NCBI GenBank assembly: GCA_039619475.1
Contig: CM077115.1
Coordinates: 510,714,815-510,778,814, forward strand
Direction of reading: 5' to 3'
DNA length: 64,000 nt
Origin: Icerya purchasi
Lineage: Eukaryota; Arthropoda; Insecta; Hemiptera; Monophlebidae
Shown here one piece after another: positions 50,925 to 62,949 of the stretch. Position numbers and translations under genes: made by a program. Under the pieces are notes generated by a model. The model saw only the letters and a list, made by a program, of their open reading frames with translations. It did no database searches and was not told the origin of the DNA. How positions within the stretch are numbered: position 1 is the stretch's first letter; each line of letters opens with the position of its first letter.

Positions 50925-51335
50925 TAACAATTGGCATACACAATAACACACATGAAGTAGCACGTGGCGCGCTCAGGTCGATGCGGGCGCCTGATAGGAG
51001 GGTGAGAGGGGTACAGTGGAGTAAGCGAGCCGAATGCGTTGGCATACACAATTACACACATAGACGCAGCACGCAGCGCGGGCAAATGAGAACATCATCA
51101 ATGTAGTCGAAGTCAATTAAATACGCCTTATTAAGGATAACTCAAAACCTACTCGTCAGATCTTGATCAAATTTAAATGGAACCACATTCAAAGCACCAG
51201 CTTTCAAACAAAAGAAGAATCATCAAAATTGGTTCACTTAGAAAAAAGTTCTGAGTTAACACACATAAAAAAAAAAAAATACATTTGAATTGAGAACCTC
51301 CTCCTTTTTTTGAAATCGGTTAAAAATGAGAAATT
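50925..51335 (+). mobile_element. SINE-like or LINE 3'-end repeat with internal duplication
   Basis: The block GGCATACACAATAACACACA...GCACG...GCGCG occurs at about 50933 and again, diverged, at about 51041. The repeat runs to GAGAACCTCCTCCTTTTTTT followed by GAAATCGGTTAAAAA. That terminal motif is one I associate with abundant insect retroelement 3' ends; a related motif occurs near 33370. No protein coding. Confidence 0.5.
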
Positions 51336-52065
51336 TTTCTCTTCATAATGCGCAGAAGGTAAAAATGAATTTCTTTAATGTAGTTCTCGAGCTGATCTTA
51401 ATTGATAAATGGGAATTATGAAATATCGGTCCGCTCTTATGGAGTTTTATCCATCTCAATGTTTTTTCAAAAAGTTCAGGGTAAACTTAACTGTCAGTTG
51501 CTTATAGAAAGCCACTACAATACATATTTTAAAAACATTGTGTATTAAAAAAATTGAAAAACTCACAAATAACTAATTTGCATTTTCTCTATGAAGACGT
51601 ATTATTTCTTGAACCAAATGTTTACATAGCTCTTAAATAACTGCAGTTCAAATGTGCATAAGTGAAAGACATTTTAAATAAGATAAAAAAAAAGTGGAGA
51701 AAAATTACGAATAACCGAATTCAAACACATACGTACTTCTTTCTTCAGCAGGCGGAACAACAGATGTTTTCAACAGCTTCCCTATCAGTGGTTCCAATGA
51801 AAGAGCGAATTCCGATGTATGATTGGTCTGAATTTGACTTGAACTTATTGTTCTGCAATTAACAAATCGAAATGTTCAATCATTTAAATATGTGTGTAGG
51901 TATTAAAAGTACTAATAGCATATGTTATTCCAATATTTCTGAGGAAAAAATAGCAGGAAATCTGGATTGTCAAATATTTCAGTAAGTTCGAATGTCAGAA
52001 GAGTTTTAATATTTCGAAGGTGAATGAATGTTACCGTTCACATATTTATCACAAATATTAATGTT
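51336..52065. other. Nothing recognised
   Basis: AT-rich DNA with no supported feature. Confidence 0.4.
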
Positions 52066-52728
52066 TCTTTTTTTTCTTTTTTATTTTCATTGGGTCTGTC
52101 AATGAAGACATTAACCCAAGGAATGGGAAGAAGAAAATAAAATTCTTAAACGTTTAAGGATAGAAGATAGAAATATAATTCGGTGCACGAATAATAGGAG
52201 CAGAAGAAAAAGAGAGAATACAAGAAGCACCGATAAAAGGAGTAGGAATACCGAGTTAGAAGGGCGATTGTTCAGCTTGAAATGAAACATAATATCAGGA
52301 TCACAAGAAAAGTATATGAAAAGAGGATGAAAAAGACAAAATGGAATAGAAGCAGATGAAAACCGAGAAAATGATACAGGAAGGAGACCATGATTACAGA
52401 GAAAGCAACAAATAGCCGAGATTGTGCAGTGTTTAAGAAAAAGATAGCAAGTATCTAGAAAACCATGGACGGGCAGGAAGAGATGGCTGAACGGAGAGAG
52501 AAAAAGAAGCAGGATTCGAAAATGTAGAAGAATAAAAGTTGAGCCATAGTCTGAAATGAGTCGTTTAAGTGGAAAAAAGCGATATTATAAGCTGAAAGTG
52601 TAAATGGAAGACGAGCTAAGAAATCCACCATCTTATTTCAATACCTAAATTACGAGAAATCCACGGAAGATCGATCTTATTCGAGTGAAAGAGGAAAAGA
52701 TCATGAATGAGGAAGTGTATAAGAAGTA

Positions 52729-52920
52729 TTACGTATTGGAAGAGGGAGAAGGAAAAAACGATGTTATAGCTTGCGAAACACTTCTAGAAATCGTGATTAT
52801 GAGCACTTTAATGAAGACCAGTAAACAGGAAACAAAGAAAACAGCGTGTCGAATAGCAATAGATTCCGCGTAGAAAATTGAGCAAAAGGAGGGAAGTTTA
52901 AAAGATTCAGAATAATTCAA
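52729..52920 (-). pseudogene. I-clade RNase H remnant
   Basis: The minus-strand frame reads SFKLPSFCSIFYAESIAIRH, VLIITISRSVSQAITSFFPS. This follows the I-clade RNase H pattern (SIFxAExxAIxxAL, then IxSDSxSxLxAI), with the central DSR aspartate region degraded to ISR. Confidence 0.6.
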
Positions 52921-54210
52921 GGCGGGACAAATAAAGGTAGAACATTTGGACCTGTCAGTATAGACAGTGGTGTGTGGAGGAAAGAGAGAACTTTAAAGTA
53001 TTGGAAAATTCAATTTTGCCGTCGCAGGACAGTAAAGAAAGACATTTAATAGAATGAAGGAAACTGGAAAAACTGAGAGAAAAATAATGAAGCTTATTAT
53101 AACTATAAATAAATAGCAAAAATTGAAGAAGACAAACAGAAATATAAGGAGGATAAAGTTGGAGTCTTATTACAAGTAAATCGCCATTTCTGAAGGATAA
53201 AGCAGTAAGAATAAATAAGTGGAGAGGAATAAATAGGTAGATGCTTAATCAAAAATTGATAACCTAAACAGGATCTACGTCGGATTCAGCAAGAATAGCC
53301 AGAACCTCCGGAGTAAATCTCAGGGTACTATGGCAGAGATGCAGAAGGCAGGTAGTTTAAAAGCAACCTGATTTTGAAAGAAGTAGATATAATTTCTGAT
53401 TAAAATAGTTGAACCACCGTATTAGAACTAGTTTAAAAAAAAACACGAATGTTAACATCAGACGAATCTTTTAGCCAAGCTTCTGAAAGGATCGCCGTAC
53501 ACTTATATTAATTGATTCAATAGGCTCTCAAGAGAATTTTTATTCGTTCTAAGGCTACGACAACTCCTCACTGTAATAGTTAAAGTTGACAAGTCATGAT
53601 CCAGGGAAAAACGAGAAATATAAAAAATAAGGGAATGAACAAAAAAAGACAAACGTGAGTTAGCAGGATAAAAATAGAAAGCTCAAATGGTGGGAGTGTG
53701 AATGAGGAATCTGAAAGATTATTACATAGTGTTATGTTCCGCATTATTTACAGACGCTAAAGAAAGAAAAAGAAACGCAATACAACTTTATCATAAAATT
53801 ATCCGATTTTGTTACTCTACTCGGTATTAACGGAAATAAGTTGCGACTTACATATAATATGTATATTCAATTTGACAAGAACCATAAACGAATAATTTCT
53901 TAAATTCGACTAGAATTGCCGAGAGCCCTCCAGACTGCTCGTACACACCCAATCGTAAATTAGTTACACTGATCACGCCACACTAAACAATTGATTTTTT
54001 AATTTTTTACACACAATAATCATTAACAAATAAATGACTAATAACAAAAACTTACGCGCCGGATCCCTTCGATGCTTCTTGAATTCTGGTGAACTTACTG
54101 CAACTGTCGGTCCTTGGAAACCTGTGTCAGGCATTATTCTTGCACGCCTGACAGCAAACGCTCGATCTTTTGTTTTTAGACGGAATTGCGATCAATTCGA
54201 GTCTGATACT

Positions 54211-54429
54211 CTATTCCAGCTCACTGATTAAATTTCTGCTCGCTATTCCGAGACCGTTCCATTGAAGAATCTTAATCATAGAATTTATTGTGTACACTAA
54301 AAGAATAAAAAAGTAGAGCTGGGAGAAAGAAATAAGGAAGAAGAGGTGAGAGACCGAACGAAAAAGGACCGATATTTGAGGAAATAACACATCCTTACGA
54401 TAAAATGAAAGCGAGAGATTACGTGGCAT
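54211..54429 (-). pseudogene. I-clade ORF2 endonuclease start
   Basis: The minus-strand frame includes NSMIKILQWNGLGIASRNLI, the first motif (LQWNxxGI) of AP-type endonucleases in I-clade ORF2, and stops 24 codons later. The codons before it probably belong to the ORF1-ORF2 spacer. It lies downstream of gag in the expected order. Confidence 0.65.
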
Positions 54430-54527
54430 TTAAGGATTCATCACGAGATGGGAATGAGTAATTGTTCCGAAGAAAAGACAGAAGGAAAGTTTCAAAGTCT
54501 GAAGATAAAGTAATATTATACTCAGTG

Positions 54528-55162
54528 AGTAATACCGGAATTGATGGCAATGACGCAGCCGATTATTTGGCTTGTTCTGCTGGTCACCTTGATTCATTCT
54601 TCAACCATCTCCCTTCTTCAGATATCCTTTCCTTATCCACCTCTAATCACGCCAGACTTTGGCGGAATATTTATCCCTCCCTATTTTCTAATCTTCATTC
54701 ACATTACCGTTTTATTCAGCCAATTCCTCGTTCTCTGTCTTGGTTCCATTCTATTCTTTTCGGTCGTCGCTCTTCTATTGTCTCCCTAATTCGTCTCCGG
54801 ATCAATCATTCTCTCCTCCCCTCCTCTAGCTTTCGATTTTCTCTGTCGCCTTCTCCTTATTGTTCTCTTCGCGATTGTGATCCTCTTCGTATAAGTGATG
54901 CTGATCACATTTTCTTCGAGTGTCCTGTTCTTCCTAAGGAACGCTCCCTTTTATACCGTCAGCTCTTGTCATTAGGTTTCCCTACTCCCTATAACTCTTC
55001 CTTTATCCTCTCCTTTCCTTCATCTTCTGTGGTGTCTGCACTGCTGTCCTTTGTTGCGTCCATTTCGGGCCGCCTAGCTATTTAATTCTTTAGCTTAGTT
55101 TTTCCTGTTGTTGTGTCAATGCCGCTGGCGCGCCCACAAAAATAAAAAAAAAAAGTAATACC
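54528..55162 (+). mobile_element. Nested I-clade 3' end with 9-bp target duplication
   Basis: AGTAATACC lies at 54528-54536 and 55154-55162. The 617-bp insert between them begins inside RNase H (GIDGNDAADYLACSA) and contains an intact C-terminal frame to TAA at 55083-55085. It includes PYCSLRDCDPLRISDADHIF, FECP (a possible zinc-binding set). It ends GCGCGCCCACAAAAAT plus A residues. It interrupts the gag-to-ORF2 region of the minus-strand I element. The RNase H part of the frame appears open, so the insertion is relatively young. Confidence 0.85.
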
Positions 55163-55204
55163 AGAAGAAAATGTTTCTATGGGCAGAAAGATTCCGTTAT
55201 TCTT

Positions 55205-56446
55205 GGGTTGAGGTTCAAATTAACCCCTCTCTGAGGCTGGCTGATGATTGACTGGAAGGAGAGGAAAATTTAGACGAGGTTTAGAGATATCTTTGGTTGG
55301 TGACCAACGACGAATATATCTAGCAGGTGAGGAGGAGCAATGAGGATTAATAGGAGATTTCGCAGTGGAAAAGCTAGAAGGACAAGTGGCTGCGCAATCC
55401 ACATAAATAAAAGCGGGAGTTACAGCCGAAATATTCTTGAAATTGTTGGCCCCGGAGAAAGGAATATTCTCGTAGGCCATTATTTTTTTAATATCCCTTT
55501 GGCGTAGCCATTCCGGGCACCGACGATCAGTAGACAAGTCGTCTCCTTTAAAATTACGATAGGTAGATGCTGAGGATAACCGTAAGCGGTCGAAAGATGA
55601 TTTTCCGAGCACTGTGGGCAAATGTCTCGCAAACCCCAACAAAACTTAGCTATGAGCTTAAAAAGGAAACATTTACTGCACTAAATTGGCGAATGGACAC
55701 TAGGCACAACTTCAAAAATCAGGTTGTAGATCGAAACTCGTTAGGGAAAAGTTATCGAAACAAATTTCAACGGAATAGGTCGGTATATTAATACCATCTT
55801 TAGAACGATAGATACGTCTATCTGAGACTACTGAAACAGGAGAAGAAATGCCGTTCATAATATTCTCCTCTAAGAAAGAAGGATGAACGTGATTGAAGGC
55901 GCCATAACGAAACAGGACAAAGTTGGGGAACTACGCTTTAATATTAACTTTAAAAAGATCTATTTGAAAGGAACGAATTAACAGTGGAAACTGAAGGGGA
56001 AAAGGCTGCAATTCCGTCCAAGAGCTTTGAAGGAGATCTTTATTGATCGTGTTGTATAAAAGTTTAGCGATGGCCAATGGATGCAGGTTACTCAAATTTT
56101 TCTCGTTAACTAGGCCCTCCAAATGCACTTCGTGTGGACCCGAATGATCCTTGTGAAAAAGATGATCTAAATCTCTACCAGGTTCGTTACTATTAATGCT
56201 ATTGTGATTATTATTATTATTATTTCCGTTATCATTGTTATTATTATTATTTTTGTTAATACCATTCCTGTTATTAATGTCGAGATTACTACTGTTGTTG
56301 CCGTTGATTTTGTCGTTAGCAGTGCCATCAGAGGTTCCTGGATGCGACAGGTCAACCTGAGAAAGTCGCAGTTCCTTAGGTAATACTGAAAATATAGAAA
56401 AAAGGGGACTGGATGGCTTCCTCTTGGAGGAGGTGTCTGTCTCCAT
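55205..56446 (-). pseudogene. I-clade ORF1 (gag-like) pseudogene
   Basis: It begins METDTSSKRKPSSPLFSIFS, followed by an asparagine-rich run (about residues 45-85) from an AAT-type trinucleotide repeat. Then come GRDLDHLFHKDHSGPHEVHL and NEKNLSNLHPLAIAKLLYNT, the conserved gag middle region. The frame is lost near 55930 and recovered at 55642 with RCPEWLRQRDIKKIMAYENI, PFSGANNFKN, the conserved C-terminal motif. CCHC knuckles expected between the parts are not legible. Confidence 0.75.
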
Positions 56447-56959
56447 CGCATGAAGAGGTAAATTAAGAGGGGGGGGGGGGTTAACAAGTTCATCTACCAG
56501 AGAAGCATATAATAAATAAAATAAAGGTTAAGTACGCTATATCGAAAATGAAATAAATAAATAGAAAAAAAATATATATGTAAACGAAATAAGTAACTAA
56601 AAAGGAAACAAGAGTAGGAATAATTGCAAAGTGGAAATTAATTTAAAAACGTAACAAGAAAAAATAAAAATTAGCTGCTGGTGAACGATTAAATTAACCG
56701 AGAGATAAAACTACAGACGTGGGAACAGATAACAGAAATAAATAAATGAAACAATCCCGCCGATTTCCTATTTCTTCAGGGAACAATTAAACGCTAGAGA
56801 GATAAACTTATCACTGATAACGCTGATTCAATTTAGAGTACTTATGAATACTGCACGAATACTCACATGAATACATCAATAAATATATTTTTCTTTTTTT
56901 TGTTTCTTTTCGGTTTTGCACTTTTTTTATTTTATTAATTCCTTTTTTTTTAATATATA

Positions 56960-58080
56960 TATATATATACGGGATGCGGCTATTAAATAAAGAGACTGAT
57001 TTTCAAAAACGGCTTAATTGTTATAATTATTCGACAACCGGGCTTTCCCCTTCAATATACTCCCCTCCCCTCTGACCGCACCGTTTCATTCTTTTTTTTT
57101 TCATTGTTGGAAGCAGGCTGGAAGTACTTTTCTGTAAGGCTGTTCAAAAATTGCGTCGTTCTTTGTTTTACCTCTTCCGTTGATTCAAAATGAGTTCCTT
57201 TAAGGACAGACTTCATCTTCGAAAACAAAAAGAAGTCGCACAGAGTCAAGACTGGTAAATAGAGCGCGTGTTCGAGCACTGGAATGTTTTTATCAGCTAA
57301 AAACTGCTTCACAGACAGAGCGTTATGGGCAAGTACGTTGTCTTAAGATCCACAACTTGTTCCACCACACGCTCTCGCACGGTTGCCAACACTTGCAAAT
57401 AATAATCTTAGTTCATAGTTTGATTCTCTGGAACCCATTCAATCATGACAATTCCACTAATGTCGAAAAAAACGAGTAACATTGTTTTGAATTTTGACTT
57501 TAACATCTTCGCGTTTTTTATTCTGGAAGAACCGGGTGTTTTCCAGTGTATCGATTTTTCAACATCGTACTGAAAAATTCATGTTTCGTCGCATGTAATG
57601 ATCCTATTCATCAAATCCGCCTCTTCGTTTAATCGTTCGAGAACGTCAGAACAAACCTGTTGACGGCACAGCTTTTGATCAGAACCCAAGTTTTTCGGTA
57701 CCAGCTTCGCACAGACTTTAGACATGTTCAATTCTTCATGTAAAATTATTCCGACGGTTCCTTTATCGGCGTTCACCATCTCCGCAATCATTCGAATGCT
57801 CAAACGACGATCTGCGTGCACAATTTCATTGATTTTGGCTACGGTCGCAGGGGTTGAAATCGAGACGGATCGACCTGGACGTTGGTCATCTTCAACACCT
57901 TCTCGACCTTCAGAAAATCGTCGGCACCAGAACAAGACACGCGCACGTGCCAGAGAATTCTCACCGCGAGCTTCTTTCAGTAGTGCATAATAGTCGGTTG
58001 GAGTTTTCTTCAATTTCATGAGAAATTTCAGATTGATATGCTGTTCGTGCTTTTCGTCACACATTGTACCCACCGCGCAA
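56960..58080 (-). mobile_element. Mariner-family element, inactive copy 2
   Basis: A minus-strand mariner transposase pseudogene (57050-58073). The left end near 56972 has GGGATGCGGCTATTAAATAA, which looks like a mariner end. I could not find the matching inverted right end next to 58080, so the 5' side may be truncated. Confidence 0.6.
57050..58073 (-). pseudogene. Mariner transposase pseudogene
   Basis: The N-terminus reads EHQINLKF-type sequence, here HEQHINLKFLMKLKKTPTDY, with helix-turn-helix segments RRLSIRMIAEMVNADKGTVG and LNMSKVCAKLVPKNLGSDQK. The first catalytic aspartate is in IITCDET, but the next codon, normally tryptophan, is TGA (about 57579). The second is in VFFDISGIVMIEWVPENQ. 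The third motif survives as DNVLAHNALSVKQFLADK near 57340, after a frame-breaking deletion. The C-terminus ends GGxYIEGE, as in the family. It belongs to a different mariner lineage from copy 1. Confidence 0.88.
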
Positions 58081-58403
58081 AAAAATTACGTACTCTTCAA
58101 CACTCGATGAAAAAAATACTCTTACTCTCATTAATGCCAAACGAACCGTTAATCAGAATTTATGATTATTATTTCGATCATTTAAAATCCTGTTTTTGAA
58201 GCAAGTGGTAAACAAATATGAAGCAAACTAACCCAATAAGGGAAGACTAAGTGAAGCCTACATCTAAAAAGTCAAGATTTATTGATTAAAATCAACTGAT
58301 ACCTGAATGAGAATTACGTTTAATAAGAATTATGTTATTTTTTTCATCAAATAAAGATAAGACCTATAATCAAGGCTCTAATTGTAAGTATAAAAAAACT
58401 TTC

Positions 58404-58628
58404 ACAAAGAAATATTTAGACATCCCGGTTAAAAAAGATCTAGCAATTTCTAGGTTCAGTTGGAACCATCGTCATTAAACCTTTTTTAGGCATTGTTACG
58501 AAGACCTTTGAGCTGGTGATTAAAAACCGGCTCTCTTGGTGGTTTAAAACAAAGGCATATCTCCCAGCAGTACTTTTGGTTTTAGACCTGACCTTAGCAT
58601 AGAAACTTTCATCTCTCGTCTAATAAAT
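58404..58628 (+). pseudogene. I-clade RT, N-terminal part (left of the Jockey insertion)
   Basis: The frame reads KTFELVIKNRLSWWFKTKAY, then after a frame change SSTFGFRPDLSIETFISRLI at the junction. These are the RT motifs before the first catalytic aspartate. Read without the insertion, it continues in frame into 62961 onwards. Upstream sequence to about 58200 may also belong to it but is unreadable. Confidence 0.7.
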
Positions 58629-58750
58629 TTTTTTTTTTTTTATTTATACACTATTACGAGCTGTCCATCAAGGACATTTAGTAATACGTGTGAATGAACT
58701 TAAACATGAAGGGAGGAGTACCCAATGGCACCTACCCGATTACCCCTACC

Positions 58751-61052
58751 TTAAACAAGGTCCTGCGGTTTCTGGCGTTTCAGTCTTCTTACATTATCGG
58801 TAACATCGAGCAATCCTCTAGCAAGAGTGTTCGGATGAGAATCGAGTCTGTCTGCGTGTCTTTTAGCATGAACTTTGATGACATCAGCCACATAATCTAC
58901 ACACAAATCTCGATGTAAGGTTAGATTAGTAACATACCAGGGTGCCTTGGTTAACAACCGAAGGATCTTATTTTGGGAAGTCTGTATTACCTTCAGGTTT
59001 GACGGTTTAGCGCAACCCCAAAGTTGAACCCCGTATGTCCAGATGGGTTTCAAAATAGTTGTGTATATTAGACGTTTGTTGTCCGTTGTCAGTACACTGT
59101 TTCTCCCTATCAGCCAGTACATTTTTTTAATCCGGATATCTAATTCTTTCTTTTTAACCTGTATATGGTGTTTCCATGTCAATCGGCTGTCTAAGTGCAA
59201 ACCTAAATACCTAACCGCTGCTCGCACAGGAAGATCTATGTTATTGATCTTAACGGGTGGGACTTCAACTTTTCGGTTAGTAAAATGGATATTCACCGAT
59301 TTGCTTTCGTTTATCCCGATTTTCCATTTTTTAAACCATGTTTCAGCCTTCGTAAGAGCATTTTGTAGATTGTTGCTAGCTTTCTTCGGATCTTCATGTG
59401 ATGACAGTAGTGCCGTGTCGTCCGCAAATGTAGCCATCTGCACATTCTCTGTCGCAGGAAAATCTGCTGTGTATAACAAGTACAGCGTGGGGCCCAACAC
59501 TGAACCCTGAGGAACGCCTGCTATAACTGGATGTATTTCTGAGTAGGTATGTTCGTAACGCACTTGAAAATGACGATCTTCGAGGTATGATTTTAGCAAC
59601 AGGTAAAGGTTACTCGGGAACAAACATTTTAATTTGTATAATAAACCATCGTGCCAGACTTTATCAAAAGCCTGTTGAACGTCGAGAAATACCGCAGTAC
59701 ATACTTTTTTAGTTTCTAAACTATTTTCAATTACACTAACCACCCTATGCAATTGATCAATCGTGGAATGATGTTTTAAAAAGCCAAACTGATGTTGCGG
59801 AATTACATCAGTTGACTGTATATTATAAGGCTGTAACCTTTTTAATATTAATTTTTCCATTACCTTCGATAAAACAGGCAACAAGGAAATCGAATATTAA
59901 GATGTTACAGAGTAGGGATGTTTACCAGGTTTCGGAATCATTACGCTTTGCGCAAACTTCCATTGTACTGGAAAATATTGTATGCGAAATACTGCGTTAC
60001 ATATAGAAGTGAGCAGTACTATAGCTTTCCGCGGAAGTTTATTTAATAATTCAGCGCTTATTAAGTCGAAAGCTGGGATTTTCTTCTTTTTCAGCGTTTT
60101 AAGCAGACACCCAACCTCGTGAGCAGAGGCTGATTTTATTGCTAAAGATGGTCCACATGGACTGGTTATAAATTCATGTATTTCCCTGTCCGTGTTTGTC
60201 TGTATGTTTAGCTTAAACACGGTTGCCAAGTACTCGGCAAATAAATTCGACTTCTGTTTATGATCTTTCGCCCATGACCCGTCACCATGTTTCATCGGAG
60301 GAACATGTTTATTCGGTTGCCTAATATTTTTGGTACACTTCCACAAGGAATAATCATCAATTGCTAAGGATGATAGTTTAGTTAAATAATTATTGAGCGT
60401 TTTATTTTTGATTTCTTCTAAAAGTTTTTTTAATTCTTTTATTTTGTTATTAAACAACTTTTTATCCGAAGGGTTTCCCGATTGGAACCACCTTCTTCTA
60501 AGCTTTCTCTTTTCTAAGACAAGTTTCCGGACTGATATTGGATAATTTTTATTACTTTTTTTACATTTAAGAACAGGAGTGCTTAAGGTAGCTGCTATTT
60601 GTATTTCGTTTGTTAGGTACCGTACGGCATTCTCGACGTCAGTTGGGCTTTTTAAAGGAATTTTTAAGTTTAACTTTGTATCCAAATGATCTCTAAATGA
60701 TTCCCAGTCTGTTTTGTGGCTATATAAATGTATTTGCTCCTCTCTGCATATAACCGAATCACCGAAAGTTAAAATAATAGAAGAGTGATCTGAAAAGAGA
60801 TCGAAGGAAGAATTTATATTTGTATAATAACTAGCGGTTCCTTTTGTAATGAAGAAATCTAAAAGATCCGGTATCTTACGATTATCGGTTGGCCAATAAG
60901 TTGGTTCCCCTGTTGATATACATATAGTTGACATTGTGACTTTCAAGTGCTTGTTTGAACACACGTCCTCTTGTCGTAGTTATCCTGCATCCCCACGCTG
61001 TATGCTTAGCGTTCCAATCTGCTCCTGACACAAATCTGCTCCATAAAATTTT
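58751..61052 (-). pseudogene. Jockey ORF2, endonuclease middle to end of RT
   Basis: It begins at the inversion point with RFVSGADWNAKHTAWGCRIT (endonuclease GDxNAKH motif, here GADWNAKH). A frameshift near 60925 leads to STGEPTYWPTDNRKIPDLLD and SSFDLFSDHSSIILTFGDS. The RT has LKTLKKKKIPAFDLISAELL, HQFGFLKHHSTIDQLHRVVS, AVFLDVQQAFDKVWHDGLLY, AGVPQGSVLGPTLYLLYTAD, and the catalytic FADD in ATFADDTALLSS (about 59416-59427). It then has YLGLHLDSRLTWKHH and ends QKPQDLV. One in-frame TAA (59897-59899) interrupts it before ISLLPVLSK. Apart from this and the frameshift it is well preserved. Confidence 0.9.
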
Positions 61053-62641
61053 TTATACGTCAACATGCAACAACATCAACCGTTATCCAACCGGCAACTT
61101 ATACACACGAACCGCTCTATACGTTGACCGGTACACAAGCGCAACCTGACGATATGCTACGTAATTGTTCTAGCGAAATCGTACAGACGGCTCGGTTTAC
61201 TCCGTCTTTCACGACGACATATAACGTGGCAGGCTCATCAACAGGTATCTCCACTGCGCAGCCCGTACTTGTTTATGCGCCGACTCCCGAAAATTTCAAA
61301 TATTTACAGTCAAATATTAATTACGTACAAAATCAAAATGTCATCAATAATCAACACTTCCCTCCCTTACCGCAAAACAATGCGCAACGAACGAATCAGA
61401 GTTGTAGTGGCGAAGAAGTCGATATGCATGAGAATGAAAACAGCCAGGAAAATGATTGGCAGCAAGTTAAGGTGAGAAAGGGAAAAAAGCGGCAATCTGC
61501 TATTGCCAACGATAATAATAATAAGAAACACGTTAAAATGACTCGCAATCGATTTGAGGCCCTCTCAACGAACGACGGAAATGACTCTGATGAAGAAAGT
61601 CAAGTAGGTTCAGCCGAAAAAAGTTCAATGAATAATTCTACACCGTCCATTCCCAAGCCACCACCCATTTTCGTACATGGAGTGCAAAATTTCAGAAAAA
61701 TGCAGGAGAGAATAGAGCTCGTTATAAACAAGTCCGATTACTACGCGAAGGCACTGACAGATCGCGTGGTTAAAATAAGCGTACTTTCTCCGGAACAATA
61801 CCGTAAGCTAACGCGGGTTTTTAGGGAGGAAAATATTATTTTTCACACTTATCAAATGAAACAGGACAGAGCTTATAAGGTGGTGATCAGACATTTACAC
61901 TTTTCAATCGGTCCGCTGGTTATAAAAGAAGAATTAGAATCACACGGTTTTGAAGTTCGTAATGTTCACAATGTGAAACAATATCAGACAAAAAAACCGC
62001 TGCCATTATTCTTCGTAGATCTCGAGCCCACAGCAAATTGCCGAGAAATACATAATTTAAAATCATTGTGCAATACTATAATTAAAGTAGAATCGCCCAA
62101 CAAGAAAGCATCAATCCCGCAATGTCAGAACTGTCAGCAATGGGGACACATCAAAGCTTACTGTACAAGAACGCCGGTTTGTGTTAAATGTGGAGGTGGC
62201 CATAAGACTTACGTATGTAAAAAAGACCCGAAATTTCCGGCTACATGCGGACTGTGTGACGGATCTCATCCCGCAAATTATAGAGGTTGTGAGATTTATC
62301 AAAAGTTAGTACAAAATAAAACGAATTCGGGGGTTGCAGCAAATCAACCTATTAAACAAAACTATCGACGACCAACCGTAACTTATTCACAAATTACTAA
62401 GTCTGACACTCCTAGTCAAGCGGACAATATAACAGCAAATGCAACTCATATAAGGAATTCCGGTCAAATCCCCATTAACGCCCAATCACCAAATAATTTA
62501 AGGGATGATATACAGAATATTCCTTTTGTGAACCTGTTCGAATTCCTGAATGAATTTAAATCCATGTTCCGTCAATTAGCCGAGCAAAACAGCATGGTTC
62601 TATCCATGCTTACCATGTTAATTCAGAAATTAACCAAATAA
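61050..62641 (+). CDS. Jockey ORF1 (gag) with three zinc knuckles, N-terminally truncated
   Basis: The frame is open from the inversion junction (about 61050) to TAA at 62639-62641, with no in-frame ATG at the start, so the N-terminus is missing. The first 200 residues are polar and low in complexity. A PRE_C2HC-like region follows (IRHLHFSIGPLVIKEELESH, FEVRNVHNVKQY). Then come three cysteine-histidine knuckles: CQNCQQWGHIKAYC, CVKCGGGHKTYVC and CGLCDGSHPANYRGC (about 62120-62292). The C-terminus is helical. The protein would bind RNA in the retrotransposition particle. Intact apart from the N-terminus, which suggests a recent insertion. Confidence 0.88.
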
Positions 62642-62949
62642 TGCCCGCCTACCTGAGGATAGCTCAATGGAACGCGAATGGCTTAAAAAATCATAAAGCC
62701 AAAATTGAATTGTTCTTAACTTCCAATTCTGTGGATGTAATTTTAGTTTCCGAAACCCACCTAACTGATAAAGACTGTTTCAAAATAAATAATTACAACA
62801 CGTATTCTTGCACACACCCCTCATGAAAATCTCACGGCGGTTCAGCAATATTAATAAAAAATAACATTGTACAGCACGAACTAAATCATTTTAGGGAGGA
62901 GTATCTGCAGGGAACTAACATTAGCATACAGACGATGGGTGGCCAACTT
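62641..62949 (+). pseudogene. Jockey ORF2 endonuclease, N-terminal part
   Basis: ATG overlaps the gag stop (TAATG). Reads YLRIAQWNANGLKNHKAKIE, VDVILVSETHLTDKDCFKIN, a TGA at 62824-62826, then HGGSAILIKNNIVQHELNHF and NISIQTMGGQLV. These are the WNANG, SETH and GG-A-I motifs of AP-type endonucleases. It ends at the target duplication. Its continuation is on the minus strand at about 61050. Confidence 0.85.

Larger units (their letters stand above)
52070..56450 (-). mobile_element. Degraded I-clade retrotransposon, minus strand, interrupted at 54537-55153
   Basis: Read on the minus strand, ORF1 (gag) occupies 56446 to about 55163. After the nested insertion comes the endonuclease start of ORF2 (54290 to 54211), then badly degraded sequence. 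RNase H codons lie at 52920-52729 and a C-terminal remnant with A-rich 3' end at about 52330-52070. The ORF2 distance is far too short for a full endonuclease and RT, so there are internal deletions. Confidence 0.6.

Noticed and set aside
53740..54240. Possible LTR (TGTTATGTTCCGC near 53734)
   Set aside because: No second copy of the sequence in the window, no primer binding site and no gag-pol of LTR type; the region fits the degraded I element better.
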